This document shows positions 62,837-64,000 of a stretch of DNA of 64,000 nucleotides, piece by piece. Position 1 is the first letter of the stretch; every line of letters begins with the position of its first letter. The notes beneath the pieces were generated by a model. The model did not search any database. It saw only the letters and a program-made list of their open reading frames with translations, and was not told the origin of the DNA. The stretch lies in contig NW_026251391.1 in NCBI RefSeq assembly GCF_025118155.1, forward strand, positions 747,501 through 811,500, written 5' to 3'. A program made the translations under genes and the position numbers. This DNA comes from Cokeromyces recurvatus. Lineage: Eukaryota; Mucoromycota; Mucoromycetes; Mucorales; Mucoraceae.

Positions 62837-63482
62837 TCTTTCATTTCAACAAAAAGAACATAAAGAGAGGATACGGAGAACAGTTAATACCATTGATATA
62901 ATAATAAAAGAACGCTTTGTAATTACTAGCTGCTTAAAGAAAATAGAGGTCAACAAAAAAAAAAAAAAAAAAAAAAAAATTGGGTAATTTTAAGTTTAGA
63001 CACAGATGTTTTAAACTGTATCCAACATAATACAACTATCATCATCTTTATATAGCAAGTATAGAAGACAATACAAAATAGACCGTTATTATTATTATTT
63101 AATTGCTTAGTGTATGATCTCTAATATATCCATTTTTTTTTAAAAAAAAAAAATATAGAAAATATAAATTACATGTGAATGATGATAATAATATTGTTGG
63201 GTCTATTCTTTTTTTGGAAGATATTTATTGCTTTTTCCTTTTTTTTTAAAAAAAGAAAAAAAAAAAAAAGAAAATAACTGTCATTATTATGTAAAAAAAA
63301 AAAAAAAAAGATGAATATATTATGTTATATGTACAAAAGCAGAAGAATTATTATTCATTTTTTAATAAGCAATTATGTTATATGCATAGATAGTTGTTAT
63401 TGATTTAAAATGTACAAATGTTATAATATGCAAGTGAATGGAGAGAGAGAGAGAATGATTATGTATCAATATCGATGAATAT
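62560..63482. repeat. Low-complexity spacer: (TTTC)n and poly(A)/(T) tracts
   Basis: A (TTTC)n tract at about 62749-62800 is followed by a run of about 31 T. A tracts lie at 62955-62979 and near 63290, and palindromic T/A runs near 63128-63152 and 63238-63270. No gene seen. It precedes the stop of the right-edge gene. Confidence 0.6.
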
Positions 63483-64000
63483 TTATAAAATGGAAGTTTG
63501 AACTTTCTTTGCTCTTCTTTTCCTAAGAGTGCCATTTGCTACTTTCTCTTGACGTGTTACACGACGAGAGCGCATCTCTGCATGACGATTGCGATAAGAG
63601 TCAACTGCACGCTGAATAAGACCTCGACGACCACAAAGTTGGTCTTCATTTAACCAACAAAGTTTCCAACCAAGCTTATTACAACTTGTTTCATATTCCC
63701 AACGATTACCGTCGTATTCTTCTCTTTCCACATTAGCTCTTGGATAAATCTATTATAGGATGATTATATACATATATATGCATATAAATACGAATAGTAA
63801 ATTTTAATAATGAATGAATACATATATATAAATATACATATACATACAGCATTTTGAACTCGGAAAGTAGCAGGAATATTATCCAAATTTACACTTTCAA
63901 CATCAGTACGAACTGTATATTCTTTTACGAGACGATCATGTGAATAAAGAAAAGTAATATGTTCAATACCGTCAATAACTCTTGCAACCGGTTCATGAGC
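63483..64000 (-). CDS. Conserved fungal protein of unknown function (5' end beyond window)
   Basis: Two exons are visible: 63848-64000 (reads in from the right edge, RVIDGIEHITFLYSHDRLVK, ESVNLDNIPATFRVQNA) joined at the intron 63754-63847 to IYPRANVEREEYDGNRWEYE, GWKLCWLNEDQLCGRRGLIQ and RAVDSYRNRHAEMRSRRVTR, ending VQTSIL at 63483. This domain resembles one in many uncharacterised fungal proteins, and may be the DUF8032 family, but that name is from memory. The region is basic at its end. The start lies beyond position 64000. Confidence 0.7.

Overview
This is AT-rich nuclear DNA from a fungus. The genes are split by many short GT-AG introns (about 40-100 bp), and spacers are full of poly(A)/poly(T) runs. 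Gene content (EF-hand aspartate/glutamate carrier, PIG-S, CDC7, ISWI, Prp2-type helicase, Iml2/TTC39, Sel1-repeat protein) and the transposon relics fit an early-diverging fungus, most likely Mucoromycota/Mucorales. Genus cannot be fixed from the sequence alone. There are no bacterial operons, ribosome binding sites or CRISPR arrays.

Layout, left to right: mitochondrial alanyl-tRNA synthetase cut by the left edge (1-2570, -); SASA-type esterase (3207-4550, +); a decayed Tc1/mariner-like element with both terminal inverted repeats and TA duplications (4665-7890); a divergent G-protein alpha subunit (8189-9717, -); a weak small gene (10403-10909, +); a CDK5RAP1/MiaB-type tRNA methylthiotransferase that reads through into a LYR-like domain (11522-13767, +); a multi-exon protein of unknown function (14571-16426, -); nested KDZ and Tc1-like transposase relics (about 16830-18775); a La-type RNA-binding protein (18990-20407, -); ISWI ATPase (20721-24502, -); CDC7 kinase (24847-27349, -); a foldback repeat (27558-28290); PIG-S (29111-31272, +); aspartate/glutamate carrier (31473-33588, -); Prp2/DHX16 helicase (34342-37987, -); RRP7 with an apparent frameshift (38178-39214, -); a long-TIR element (40371-41745); a DnaJ-X cochaperone (42083-43692, -); a Sel1-repeat protein (45100-46108, -); Iml2/TTC39 (47115-49690, +); a peroxisomal SCPx-type thiolase (50382-51917, +); tRNA-Ile(AAT) (53308-53381, +); an HSL-like alpha/beta hydrolase (54107-55802, -); a DDT/WHIM/PHD chromatin protein (56115-59090, -); a lysine-rich small protein (60005-60754, +); a Fanzor/TnpB-like relic (about 61900-62330, +); and a conserved fungal protein cut by the right edge (63483-64000, -).

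Most genes are unrelated housekeeping genes. Translation and RNA processing (AlaRS, methylthiotransferase, La, Prp2, RRP7, tRNA-Ile) and chromatin/replication (ISWI, DDT-PHD protein, CDC7) are well represented. The most notable points are the methylthiotransferase-LYR read-through, a G-alpha with serine at the Ras-Gly12-equivalent position, a La motif lacking its usual Tyr-Tyr pair, the RRP7 frame break in an A-run, a fossil with a TnpB/Fanzor-like C-terminus, and two long-armed inverted-repeat elements.
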